NCBI RefSeq assembly: GCF_030122845.1
Contig: NZ_CP126084.1
Span: 372,001-436,000 of the forward strand
Origin: Paenibacillus woosongensis
Lineage (GTDB): Bacteria; Bacillota; Bacilli; Paenibacillales; Paenibacillaceae
DNA length: 64,000 nucleotides
Direction of reading: 5' to 3'
Below are positions 16,517 to 24,394 of this stretch, in pieces; the stretch's first letter is position 1, and every line of letters begins with the position of its first letter. The notes below the pieces were generated by a model. That model saw only the letters and a program-made list of their open reading frames with translations. It was not told the DNA's origin and did not search any database. The translations under genes and the position numbers were made by a program.

Positions 16517-17662
16517 ATGAAAGTATTTTGGTTCATACCGACCCATGGAGATGGGCGTTATTTAGGTACCAGTCAAGGCGCGCGTGCAGTGGATCTCCAT
16601 TATATGCAGCAGATTGCCGTCGCAGCCGACCGGCTCGGCTATGAGGGCGTATTGATTCCGACGGGCAGCTCTTGCGAGGATCCGTGGGTAGTAGCTTCTT
16701 CACTGGTGCCTGTTACGCAGCGCCTGAAGTTCCTTGTCGCGCTCCGCCCGGGGCTGACCTCGCCGACGCTTGCGGCGCGAATGGCCGCGACATTGGATCG
16801 CATTTCGGATGGCAGGCTGCTGCTGAACGTCGTGGCCGGGGGCGATCCCGTGGAGCTGGCTGGAGACGGCTTGTTCCTGGATCACTCCGCCCGCTATGAG
16901 CTGACGAGTGAATTTCTTGATATTTGGCGCCGGGAGCTCTCTGGGGAGACTGTTGATTATGAAGGGAAGCATCTGCGGGTCGAGGGCGGACATATTCTGT
17001 ATCCCGGCATTCAGCAGCCTTATCCGCCGCTCTGGTTCGGCGGCTCGTCGGAGGCGGCGCAGCAGGTGGCCGCGGACCATGTCGACGTCTATTTGACCTG
17101 GGGCGAACCGCCGGCCGAAGTCGCGAAGAAGATCGCTGAGATGCGCAGGCTGGCCGAAGCGCGGGGACGCGCGATCCGGTTTGGCATCCGCCTGCATGTT
17201 ATCGTTCGCGAGACGGAGGACGAGGCCTGGGCCGCGGCCCATGATCTCATCAAGCATTTGGATGAGGAGACGATCGCGGCGGCGCAGAAAATTTTTGCCC
17301 GTTTCGATTCGGTCGGGCAGAAGCGGATGTCCACGCTGCATGGCGGCAGCAAGGAGCAGCTGGAGATCAGCCCGAATCTATGGGCAGGGATAGGCCTCGT
17401 TCGCGGTGGTGCAGGCACGGCGCTAGTCGGCAGCCCGGACATCGTCGCTGAGCGGATGCAGGAGTATGCGGATCTCGGGATCGAGACATTCATTTTCTCA
17501 GGATATCCGCATTTGGAGGAAGCCTATCGCGTGGCGGAGCTGCTGTTCCCGCTGCTGCCGCTGCAGCAAAGAAGCGAGGCGGCGGGGCCGTCCTCCATCA
17601 GCCCGTTCGGCGAGATTATAGCAAACAATGTGCGGCCAACGCCGAAGGCATCGGCGCATTAA
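16517..17662 (+). CDS. ssuD: FMNH2-dependent alkanesulfonate monooxygenase
   Basis: 381 residues from the ATG at 16517, preceded by AAGGAGG; this matches the usual SsuD length, whereas an upstream GTG (16484) would add 11 unrelated residues. Luciferase-like TIM-barrel protein: [21 protein letters not shown] at the start, [42 protein letters not shown] in the middle, [28 protein letters not shown]. It cleaves the C-S bond of sulfonates to aldehyde and sulfite, needing reduced FMN from a reductase (SsuE) that is not in this operon. Confidence 0.95.
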   Translation: MKVFWFIPTHGDGRYLGTSQGARAVDLHYMQQIAVAADRLGYEGVLIPTGSSCEDPWVVASSLVPVTQRLKFLVALRPGLTSPTLAARMAATLDRISDGRLLLNVVAGGDPVELAGDGLFLDHSARYELTSEFLDIWRRELSGETVDYEGKHLRVEGGHILYPGIQQPYPPLWFGGSSEAAQQVAADHVDVYLTWGEPPAEVAKKIAEMRRLAEARGRAIRFGIRLHVIVRETEDEAWAAAHDLIKHLDEETIAAAQKIFARFDSVGQKRMSTLHGGSKEQLEISPNLWAGIGLVRGGAGTALVGSPDIVAERMQEYADLGIETFIFSGYPHLEEAYRVAELLFPLLPLQQRSEAAGPSSISPFGEIIANNVRPTPKASAH

Positions 17663-17677
17663 GAGGAGTCGATAGGA

Positions 17678-18472
17678 ATGGGAAAGAAGAAGTGGCATTT
17701 GCAGGCTTTGCCTTGGTATATCCCCCTGCTTATTCTGATCGTCTGGCAGATGCTCGGCAGCACCGGTCTTATGCCCGAACGTACGCTGCCGTCGCCGATT
17801 GAAGTGTTCCAGGCAGGTTGGAAATTGACGACGAACGGTGAATTGGCGGCGGCGATCGGCATCAGCACATGGAGAGCGTTGATCGGCTTTATCATCGGCG
17901 GTTTGCTGGGTTTCATATTAGGGTTATTGAACGGGGTGATCCCGCTCTCGGAGAAGCTGACGGATTCCACGATCCAGATGATCCGAAACGTGCCGCATCT
18001 GGCGATGATTCCGCTCGTGATCGCCTGGTTTGGCATCGGGGAAGAGGGCAGAATTTTTCTTGTCGCGCTGGGTGTATTTTTTCCGATTTATATTAATACG
18101 CTGCATGGCATCCGCTCGGTCGATCCAAGCCTGATTGAAATGGGGCAGGTGTACGGGCTGCGCCATTGGGAGCTGTACCGGCGCGTTATACTGCCAGGCG
18201 CGCTGCCGTCGATTCTGGTGGGCTTCCGTTTCGCTCTCGGCATCATGTGGCTGACGCTGATCGTGGCCGAGACGATCGCGGCCAATTCCGGCATCGGATA
18301 TATGGCAATGAATGCGCGGGAGTTCTTCCAGCTGGACGTTGTGGTGCTTAGTATTTTACTGTACGCACTGCTCGGCAAATTATCAGATCTGATGGCCAAA
18401 GGGTTTGAAAGGAGGTGGCTGAGATGGCATCCGCACTTCGCCAAAGAAGGCTCGCGATTCAAGAGCGTCTAA
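17678..18472 (+). CDS. ssuC: Aliphatic sulfonate ABC transporter permease
   Basis: 264 residues, AGAGGAG upstream. Six membrane spans and the typical BPD_transp_1 loop [46 protein letters not shown], the ATPase-docking motif of SsuC/TauC proteins. Works as a homodimer with SsuB ATPase and SsuA. Its last 49 bases overlap the ssuB start, so translation is coupled. Confidence 0.93.
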   Translation: MGKKKWHLQALPWYIPLLILIVWQMLGSTGLMPERTLPSPIEVFQAGWKLTTNGELAAAIGISTWRALIGFIIGGLLGFILGLLNGVIPLSEKLTDSTIQMIRNVPHLAMIPLVIAWFGIGEEGRIFLVALGVFFPIYINTLHGIRSVDPSLIEMGQVYGLRHWELYRRVILPGALPSILVGFRFALGIMWLTLIVAETIAANSGIGYMAMNAREFFQLDVVVLSILLYALLGKLSDLMAKGFERRWLRWHPHFAKEGSRFKSV

Positions 18473-19350
18473 GAAAGGATACGCCTCGGGAGCCGTACCT
18501 CGATGCGCCGCCGAAGGAACCCTCCCTGCAGGCCGAAGCGGACGGCAACCGGAAGCGAATTGCGCAGGATGACACGCCGACTAACGGCGTATCGATTGAG
18601 CTGGACGCGGTGTCCAAGCAATTCGGCAGCAAGCAGGTGCTGCGGAACATTCAATTGTCGGTGCAGCCCGGCAGCTTCGTGGCCATCGTCGGCCAGAGCG
18701 GCTGCGGCAAAAGCACGCTGCTGCGCCTTCTATCGGGGCTCGATCAGGCGAGCGGCGGGTCATTGAGGCTGCAGGGGCAGGAGGTTCAGGGCATTCACCC
18801 TGCAACGAGGTTCATGTTCCAGGATTCGCGCCTGCTGCCTTGGAATACTGTGCTGGACAACGTGAAGCTGGGCCTGACCGGCTCGGGTTCCGACGATCCG
18901 CGGCGGCGAGCCTATGAAGCCCTTGAGCTGGTCGGGCTTGCAGATCGGGCTGAGGAATGGCCGTCCGTCCTGTCCGGGGGCCAGCGGCAGCGGGTCGCTT
19001 TGGCCCGGGCCTTGGTCGGGAATCCGCGCCTGCTGCTGTTCGATGAACCGCTTGGCGCGCTGGACGCGTTGACCCGTATCGAGATGCAGCGCCTGATCGA
19101 GCATTTATGGAAGCGGCGGGGCTTCACGGCCGTTATGGTTACGCATGATGTGAGCGAGGCGGTGGCTTTGGCGGACCGGGTCATTCTGATCGAGCAGGGG
19201 GAGATTGCGCTGGATCTGCAAATTACGCTGGCCCGGCCGCGCCATCGGGATGCAGGCTTTGCCCATTTTGAACAGATCATTCTTGACCGGGTATTGGCTC
19301 GGGATGACGGGGAGCTGCACAGCCCTCATGTTCCTTTATACGATATTTGA
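18424..19350 (+). CDS. ssuB: Aliphatic sulfonate ABC transporter ATP-binding protein
   Basis: 308 residues from the ATG at 18424; AAAGGAGG lies eight bases before it and overlaps the alternative GTG at 18415. Walker [10 protein letters not shown] (about 90-98), Q-loop [10 protein letters not shown], signature [15 protein letters not shown], Walker [13 protein letters not shown] and switch His in VTHDVSEAV are all intact. Unusual is a charged N-terminal extension of about 50 residues before the ABC domain ([14 protein letters not shown]...), not found in the standard ~250-residue SsuB and probably disordered. Powers sulfonate uptake with SsuC. A strong terminator follows. Confidence 0.93.
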   Translation: MASALRQRRLAIQERLRKDTPREPYLDAPPKEPSLQAEADGNRKRIAQDDTPTNGVSIELDAVSKQFGSKQVLRNIQLSVQPGSFVAIVGQSGCGKSTLLRLLSGLDQASGGSLRLQGQEVQGIHPATRFMFQDSRLLPWNTVLDNVKLGLTGSGSDDPRRRAYEALELVGLADRAEEWPSVLSGGQRQRVALARALVGNPRLLLFDEPLGALDALTRIEMQRLIEHLWKRRGFTAVMVTHDVSEAVALADRVILIEQGEIALDLQITLARPRHRDAGFAHFEQIILDRVLARDDGELHSPHVPLYDI

Positions 19351-19422
19351 TGGGATTGTCCGGTTCTGGAAATAAAACGGCACGCATAAATATGAAGCAT
19401 GCTCCATACGGAATCATTCACC

Positions 19423-19461
19423 AATCAAGCGATCCTGCCCAGGATCGCTTGATTGATTTCT
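19423..19461 (+). terminator. Terminator of the ssu operon
   Basis: AATCAAGCGATCCT pairs perfectly with AGGATCGCTTGATT around GCCC; GATTTCT follows, a weak T-run. Confidence 0.85.
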
Positions 19462-19507
19462 AAAGGTGCAATCACGGGGCGATTCGCTCTGCGGGAGTGT
19501 GGGTGAC

Positions 19508-20821
19508 ATGCGTGACAAAGGAAAATGGATCAACTCGCCGTACACGTATGCGCTGGGGATGTTTGCGATGATGGTGCCGAGTCAGGCCTTCAGCTCGTTT
19601 TATAGCTATTTCTATGTGGAGAAGCTGGGGCTGGGGATTGGGCTGGCTACTTTGGCGCGAACGGTTTTTCTCATCTGGGATGCCGTGAACAATCCGTTAT
19701 TCGGGTACTGGTCGGACCGGACACATACCCGTTACGGCCGCCGCAGGCCGTGGGTGTTCGGGGCGATGCCTTTGTTTATGCTGTGCTTTGTACTGATATT
19801 CTCCCCTCCAGGTGGACTAACGGAGCGAGGGCTGTTTAGCTGGTTTCTTATTATGCTTGTTCTCTTCGAGGCCGCGGCTACGGTGTTGTGGGTGAACTAC
19901 GGGGCCCTGTTCCCGGAGCTGTTTCGCGGAGACCGCCTTCGTGCCAAAGCCTCTGCGATCCAGCAGGGTTACCAGGTTGCGGCGCTGCTTGTCGGCACGG
20001 CATTAACGCCTCTTATTTTTACAGCAGTTGGCTTTTCCAAGATGGCTATCCTGTATGCCGGTGTATTCGCTGTATTTATGTTCCTCTGCATGCTGAGTGT
20101 GCGGGAAAGAGAGGAAACGGACGAAGGGGAGCCGCTTCGGCTGATGGCCGCTTTTCGGGCAACGCTGCGGAATACGAAGTTCTGGGTGTTCAACATCGCC
20201 AATTCATTTGCCCAAACCGTGAACGGGCTGGTCAGCTCGATCATCCCTTTCTACGCCAAATACGTCCTGCGGATTCCAGAGGCTTCCGTATCGATCCTGC
20301 TGGCCTCCGTGTTCGTATCGGTCATTCCAATGGTGTTCGTCTGGTACTGGATCATTCGCAGCATGGACGGCGTCAGGGCCTGGCGGTTATCGCTGATCGC
20401 ATACGGATTAACCGTTATCCCGCTCTGGTTCGGCCATAATTTGATTAGCGGCATGCTGGCGGGCATCGTGTTTGGCTTCGGGCTGGCCGGCTTTCTGGTG
20501 ACCCCGGCACTGGTGGGAGGCCGAATAATTGATGAGGATGCCGCTAAAACCGGCTTAAGGAGAGAAGGTATCTATACCGCGGTAAGCGGGTTCATAACGC
20601 GTTCGAGCGGGCTGATCTCGGCGCTGGCTTTTTTCGTGGTCGGCCTCATATTCGGATATGAGAGCGGAGAGCGTCCTGGCCCTGAACCAGCGCTGGCGTT
20701 TCAATACTTAATCAGCGTCGTACCGCTATGCCTGCTGCTCATATCCGTCATCATATCTTATACGGTGAAATTTGATTTTCGGGAAAACCGCACGGAGGGG
20801 AGCCGTGGCAGCCATGAGTAG
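19508..20821 (+). CDS. GPH-family sugar:cation symporter (MelB/YicJ-like MFS)
   Basis: About 437 residues from the ATG at 19508. Twelve hydrophobic segments. The conserved segment of glycoside-pentoside-hexuronide symporters is clear: LIWDAVNNPLFGYWSDRTHTRYGRRRPWVFGAMPLF at residues ~54-90, including the cation-site Asp-Asn region and the RYGRRRP loop. Function: symport of a glycoside with Na+ or H+. Its stop overlaps the start of the ChbG-like deacetylase by 8 bases, so the pair is likely a two-gene unit for uptake and processing of an acetylated sugar (inference). Confidence 0.88.
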   Translation: MRDKGKWINSPYTYALGMFAMMVPSQAFSSFYSYFYVEKLGLGIGLATLARTVFLIWDAVNNPLFGYWSDRTHTRYGRRRPWVFGAMPLFMLCFVLIFSPPGGLTERGLFSWFLIMLVLFEAAATVLWVNYGALFPELFRGDRLRAKASAIQQGYQVAALLVGTALTPLIFTAVGFSKMAILYAGVFAVFMFLCMLSVREREETDEGEPLRLMAAFRATLRNTKFWVFNIANSFAQTVNGLVSSIIPFYAKYVLRIPEASVSILLASVFVSVIPMVFVWYWIIRSMDGVRAWRLSLIAYGLTVIPLWFGHNLISGMLAGIVFGFGLAGFLVTPALVGGRIIDEDAAKTGLRREGIYTAVSGFITRSSGLISALAFFVVGLIFGYESGERPGPEPALAFQYLISVVPLCLLLISVIISYTVKFDFRENRTEGSRGSHE

Positions 20822-21728
20822 AAAGCTGATTATCAACTGCGATGATTTTGGTCAAAGCACAGCTATGAATCAGGCGATCATGCATCTGTTGGAGGAAGGC
20901 AAGGTGTCATCGGCGACGATGATGGCCGTGGCTCCCGGCTTTGAAGAAGCCGCAGCGTGGAGCGCGCGCCGGAGGCAGCCCAACATCGGACTTCACCTCA
21001 CGCTGACTAGCGAATTCGAGGCGCTGCGCTGGGGAAGCTTAACCGGCGATGCTTCCCTCCAGGATGAGAGTGGCTGTATGCATAAGACCGTAAGGGAGTT
21101 TGAGCAAAAGGCGCGAACCAGAGCAGTAGCCAAAGAACTGGATGCCCAATACGAGCGGGTCAAGAAAGCCGGAATAACCATCAGCCATATCGATAATCAC
21201 ATGGGCAGCCTGTACGGTGTAGCAACGGGACGCAGTATGCTGCCGCTCATGTTCTGGAAGGCATCGCGGTGGAAAGTGCCGGCGCGGTTCTTTCGCTATA
21301 TTTTTCGTGAAGATCCGCTGCTTAGCTCACTGTCCAGTATTGAACGTCCGGTGGCACGTGCTGCAGCGCTGGCAGATGTGCTGGGAGTGCCGATCCTGGA
21401 TTATCTGTTGTCGCATCCCTTTGGCTTGCAAGCCGGGGAAACGTACGACAGCTTCAAGCGGTCGATCATTGGCAAGCTCTACAGGCTGCCGTCCGGTGTA
21501 AGCGAGACGTATTTTCACCCGGGAAGAGAGGATTCTTGGATGATGGCGCATATTCCCAATTGGGAGAAGCGGGTATGGGAGTTTCGCTTGTTGTTTGACG
21601 ATGATTTGGCTTATGCAATGCAGGATGCCCGGGTGGAACTGGTGGACTATCGATATGTGCAGGAGAAGCTGCGGCGTCCCCGGATCAGGTCGGGCTTCCG
21701 GCTTGTGAGGGAGTTTGTGAGGAAATGA
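20814..21728 (+). CDS. ChbG/HpnK (YdjC-like) carbohydrate deacetylase
   Basis: 304 residues from the ATG at 20814, with GGAGGGGAG upstream. YdjC-fold features: IINCDDFGQS with metal-binding Asp10-Asp11, His61 in IGLHLTLTSEFEA, and His125/His129 in ISHIDNHMGS. Known members remove an N-acetyl group from chitooligosaccharides or related sugars. Length is a little above ChbG. The overlap with the GPH symporter indicates co-translation. The substrate cannot be read from the sequence. Confidence 0.85.
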   Translation: MSRKLIINCDDFGQSTAMNQAIMHLLEEGKVSSATMMAVAPGFEEAAAWSARRRQPNIGLHLTLTSEFEALRWGSLTGDASLQDESGCMHKTVREFEQKARTRAVAKELDAQYERVKKAGITISHIDNHMGSLYGVATGRSMLPLMFWKASRWKVPARFFRYIFREDPLLSSLSSIERPVARAAALADVLGVPILDYLLSHPFGLQAGETYDSFKRSIIGKLYRLPSGVSETYFHPGREDSWMMAHIPNWEKRVWEFRLLFDDDLAYAMQDARVELVDYRYVQEKLRRPRIRSGFRLVREFVRK

Positions 21729-21916
21729 TACTGATTTTGCCGGGGCTTTAGCGTGGCTTCGGCATGTCTGTAGCTGGAAGAATTGCCTAATTCCTAAGGC
21801 CTAAAGTTTGGAAATGTCGATCGGGCGCTTATAGGTATACCGATATATTCCTTAAAAGTAGGGGGGTTGGTAAAATGTCAGACACTAATATTTTCCTGAA
21901 ATGAGGTTGGACAAGC

Positions 21917-23263
21917 TTGAATAAGGTGGATCCTGGCCGAGTCGGGGGGTTGGCACGCGACCTGGAGCGTTTAGAGCGCACGATGGAGAATGGAATCACA
22001 GGAATGTCCAGAGAACTACATCGGCTCATAAGCGATGTGGAGGCGGCATATTCCGATCCGTCCGAGCACTATGTGCGATCCGCAGCGCGCGAGGCCAGCG
22101 GCTTGCTGCGGGAAATCGGAAAGCTGGCCGAGCGGATCGACGAGCAGATGAGGAAGAAGGTTCAGGCGTTACGTTATGCGGAGAATGAATACATAAAGGC
22201 AGAGAAGGATTCGGCCAGAGCGACTGGCGTGAAAAAATCGGCGACATTTACCCTCAAGGGGACGGTTCAAAGCTGGTTTCAGCGCTTCTTGGAGAAGGGG
22301 AAACAGAATGTCGTTGATCCAGGCGATTCTTCGTCCGCTGAATCACGGCCTTCTCTGCTGCAATGGATCAGGGGAAGCTTGCTGGAGCTTCAGGACGCCT
22401 CTTTGGTGCAGCGTCTCGACCCAGTAAAGGAAGATGAGCGGATCGCCTCCCTGCTGCAAATTTTGGACACCGGGACGGCGAAGGAGCAGGCGTGGGCGCG
22501 GGAAGAACTTGAGGCCATCGCCTCAAGCTTCAAGGAGATTGCCCGTAACCAAGCGGCCTATAAAATATATGCGATTTACAATAATGAGCTATACATGGGA
22601 TATGCGCATCGGTCGGCCCAGCAGCAAAGGGAGCAGTTGGCGAAGCTAGGCGTCGCTGAGGAATGGTATAAGTCCGGGGTCAGCTTGGCCGTGTTCTATA
22701 AAGGCTCTCCGCTGGATGCCTGCGACTACAATCCGCTGAAGCAGAATCTGTCCGCGATGCCCAAAGAGAGCGAGCTGCGCTTGATGATTGCGGCTGGCAT
22801 GATCAATCCCATTTACCGGGAGTGGGCAAGACTCCACTACGACGCCATTGCGGCAGCGGTGCGTCAAGCGGCAGAGCGGCGCAGGGAAATGCAGGCGCTG
22901 CTGGATGAATACAACCGGGCGGTTCCTGCGGAGGATATCCGCAACATGCAGCAGTATTTGAAGGACATGAACATCTACCAAGGCGAGATTACGGGGGAAT
23001 ATAATCAGGAATTCCTGATCGCCGTAGCGGGCTATCAGCATATCGCGAACACGGTAAGCACCATGGCCGCGGTTCGGCGCGGGTGGTTCGGCTGGGAGCT
23101 GTTCGAGGTAGATGGGAAGATCACGAAGGAGCTGCTGGACTTAGCTTGGGCGGAAAGTAGCTCGGGCATGCGCAACAATCCGAACCTGAACGAATACCAA
23201 AAAATGCAAGGTCTACTTTTTTTCCAAAGGATTGGACACCGCAACAAGTTATTGATGAAATAA
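21917..23263 (+). CDS. Type VII-like secreted polymorphic toxin, N-terminal and middle regions (tip out of frame)
   Basis: 448 codons from a TTG start. The first ~100 residues are helical and charged (VDPGRVGGLARDLERLERTMENG...), like WXG100/LXG-type secretion domains. Around residues 335-380, MQQYLKDMNIYQGEITGEYNQEFLIAVAGYQ resembles a peptidoglycan-binding-like repeat. The frame ends abnormally: after YQKMQGLLFF comes QRIGHRNKLLMK, while the -1 frame continues as a bacterial EndoU-like nuclease tail (23224-23388). The start is also uncertain: an ATG at 21875 with a better site (GGGGGGTTGG) is in the same frame but hits a TGA after nine codons (MSDTNIFLK). No partner WXG or secretion genes are visible. 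Immunity-like genes follow. Confidence 0.65.
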   Translation: MNKVDPGRVGGLARDLERLERTMENGITGMSRELHRLISDVEAAYSDPSEHYVRSAAREASGLLREIGKLAERIDEQMRKKVQALRYAENEYIKAEKDSARATGVKKSATFTLKGTVQSWFQRFLEKGKQNVVDPGDSSSAESRPSLLQWIRGSLLELQDASLVQRLDPVKEDERIASLLQILDTGTAKEQAWAREELEAIASSFKEIARNQAAYKIYAIYNNELYMGYAHRSAQQQREQLAKLGVAEEWYKSGVSLAVFYKGSPLDACDYNPLKQNLSAMPKESELRLMIAAGMINPIYREWARLHYDAIAAAVRQAAERRREMQALLDEYNRAVPAEDIRNMQQYLKDMNIYQGEITGEYNQEFLIAVAGYQHIANTVSTMAAVRRGWFGWELFEVDGKITKELLDLAWAESSSGMRNNPNLNEYQKMQGLLFFQRIGHRNKLLMK

Positions 23264-23388
23264 ATATTGCCTTCAACAACAAGGTTGTTCACAAGAATAA
23301 TAGATATAGAGGAACTGCTAGTACAGGAATGAAGATTGAATTTATTATAAAAAATGGAAAAATTACATCGGCATATCCGTTGTACTAA
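23224..23388 (+). pseudogene. C-terminal remnant of a bacterial EndoU-like nuclease domain in the -1 frame
   Basis: Reading -1 relative to the preceding gene gives PKDWTPQQVIDEINIAF, then RYRGTASTGMKIEFIIKNGKITSAYPLY and a stop at 23388. This matches the last third of bacterial EndoU toxins (FPKDWS...I-EI...G...GVKI...GGKI-TAYP). The part of that domain carrying the two catalytic His residues (the H-x-GH region) is missing. So even with the frame restored this would be an inactive tip or a displaced cassette. The base composition becomes AT-rich here, unlike the toxin body, suggesting separate origin. Confidence 0.6.
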
Positions 23389-23402
23389 GGAGAGTTAATA
23401 AC

Positions 23403-23867
23403 ATGATTAAGTATATTTATACAACTGAATATAGTGAGGAATATAACGAAGCTATTTTGGATTTTGGTGTAGACAAGTCATTGAAGAATGGTTATCTGAT
23501 CAATAATTCTTTGGGTTCGGATATTTTTTGGGAATTTGCTATTATTAAAGAAGAAGTGGGTAAACTACTCGAACTGCTAAAAGGAAAAGTAACTTCATAT
23601 GAAGGTGGAGGAAATGTAAATTTAATAAACGCTGACAAGCATTTTACAACGATTGAAGATATATTTGCTGAAGAGGATGAGGAGGACAGTATATGCAAAA
23701 TTGAAACGGTAGAATTTTTAAAGATAATATTAGTCTGGGCAAGAGAGAACTTTCAGTACAAAAGTCAGTGCGGTGTTCTAACAGGAGTAGAAGCGGAAAT
23801 AGCAATCAACTGGATCAATGAAAAATGCAATGAGATATCCGGATTGGAGAGCCATCGGGCAATATGA
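23403..23867 (+). CDS. Putative immunity protein of the toxin cassette
   Basis: 154 residues; AAGGAGAG precedes the ATG, and the gene starts 14 bases after the EndoU-like remnant. Acidic, no signal peptide, so cytoplasmic (YEGGGNVNLINADKHFTTIEDIFAEEDEEDS in the middle). I do not recognise the family. Position right after a toxin tip, small acidic product and low GC are the standard profile of polymorphic-toxin immunity genes. This is an inference from context only. Confidence 0.6.
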   Translation: MIKYIYTTEYSEEYNEAILDFGVDKSLKNGYLINNSLGSDIFWEFAIIKEEVGKLLELLKGKVTSYEGGGNVNLINADKHFTTIEDIFAEEDEEDSICKIETVEFLKIILVWARENFQYKSQCGVLTGVEAEIAINWINEKCNEISGLESHRAI

Positions 23868-23906
23868 AACCAGCTATATTTCAATAAAATAAGTGGGTGA
23901 AACATT

Positions 23907-24263
23907 TTGTCTGAATCCCTAGAAGAAAAGGTACAACGATTGGAATTATATGTGAACTTGTTACGCCAAATTACACTTGAACCGGAACAATATCGTCTTT
24001 GGGATTGGATCATTGCAAATGGCTTAAATGGGGAGCAATTTAATGAAATTAAAGCTATCCTGAAGAAGTATGTCTTGCTCCTTAATCATGAGCAGGATAC
24101 TAATAAACCTTCCTTTGATGATATTTCTAAAGAGTTAATTGAGGTTTTATCTCCTAGTGAGTACCTGGCTAACGTTGGGGGAGTAATTCAGTTATTAAGA
24201 AACGCTGTTAAGATGCCCCCATATCAGTCCTTACAATATTATCTTAATAATGCTCAGGAATAA
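23907..24263 (+). CDS. DUF1878-like (YhaI-type) small protein, possible second immunity gene
   Basis: 118 residues from a TTG start with AAGTGGGTG upstream. Begins SESLEEKVQRLELYVNLLRQI, then EQYRLWDWIIANGLNGEQFNEIKAILKKY, which fits the DUF1878 family of helical Firmicute proteins. AT-rich like the preceding gene. DUF1878 members are often found at polymorphic toxin loci as well as alone; function unknown. It ends the low-GC island. Confidence 0.6.
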   Translation: MSESLEEKVQRLELYVNLLRQITLEPEQYRLWDWIIANGLNGEQFNEIKAILKKYVLLLNHEQDTNKPSFDDISKELIEVLSPSEYLANVGGVIQLLRNAVKMPPYQSLQYYLNNAQE

Positions 24264-24275
24264 TAAACCAACAAA

Positions 24276-24289
24276 TGAAAGCGAAATCA
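24276..24289 (+). promoter_or_regulatory. Candidate cre (CcpA) site before the sulfatase-cluster sensor kinase
   Basis: TGAAAGCGAAATCA matches the cre consensus TGWAANCGNTNWCA at all fixed positions but one. It lies immediately upstream of the -35 box at 24293. Confidence 0.45.
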
Positions 24290-24292
24290 CCA

Positions 24293-24322
24293 TGGACAGA
24301 AGAATTCCATCCTAGCTATAAT
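24293..24322 (+). promoter_or_regulatory. Sigma-A promoter of the sensor-kinase/regulator genes
   Basis: TGGACA and TATAAT, 18 bases apart, about 73 bases before the kinase start. Confidence 0.6.
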
Positions 24323-24345
24323 AGATGAAATAATTTGGCCTGATG

Positions 24346-24371
24346 ATCTCCCCCGCGAAGCGGGAGGTTTC
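24346..24371. repeat. Short GC-rich hairpin in the kinase leader
   Basis: CTCCC(CC)GC-GAA-GCGGGAG, followed by GTTTCT. It lies between promoter and kinase start and could be a weak attenuator. Confidence 0.4.
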
Positions 24372-24394
24372 TAAGCATGAGGATGTGAGCGGGC

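Noticed and set aside
24346..24371. Hairpin CTCCC-CCGCGAAGCGGGAG as the end of an IS200/IS605 element
   Set aside because: Such GC hairpins occur at IS605-type ends, but there is no transposase, TnpB remnant or second end nearby.
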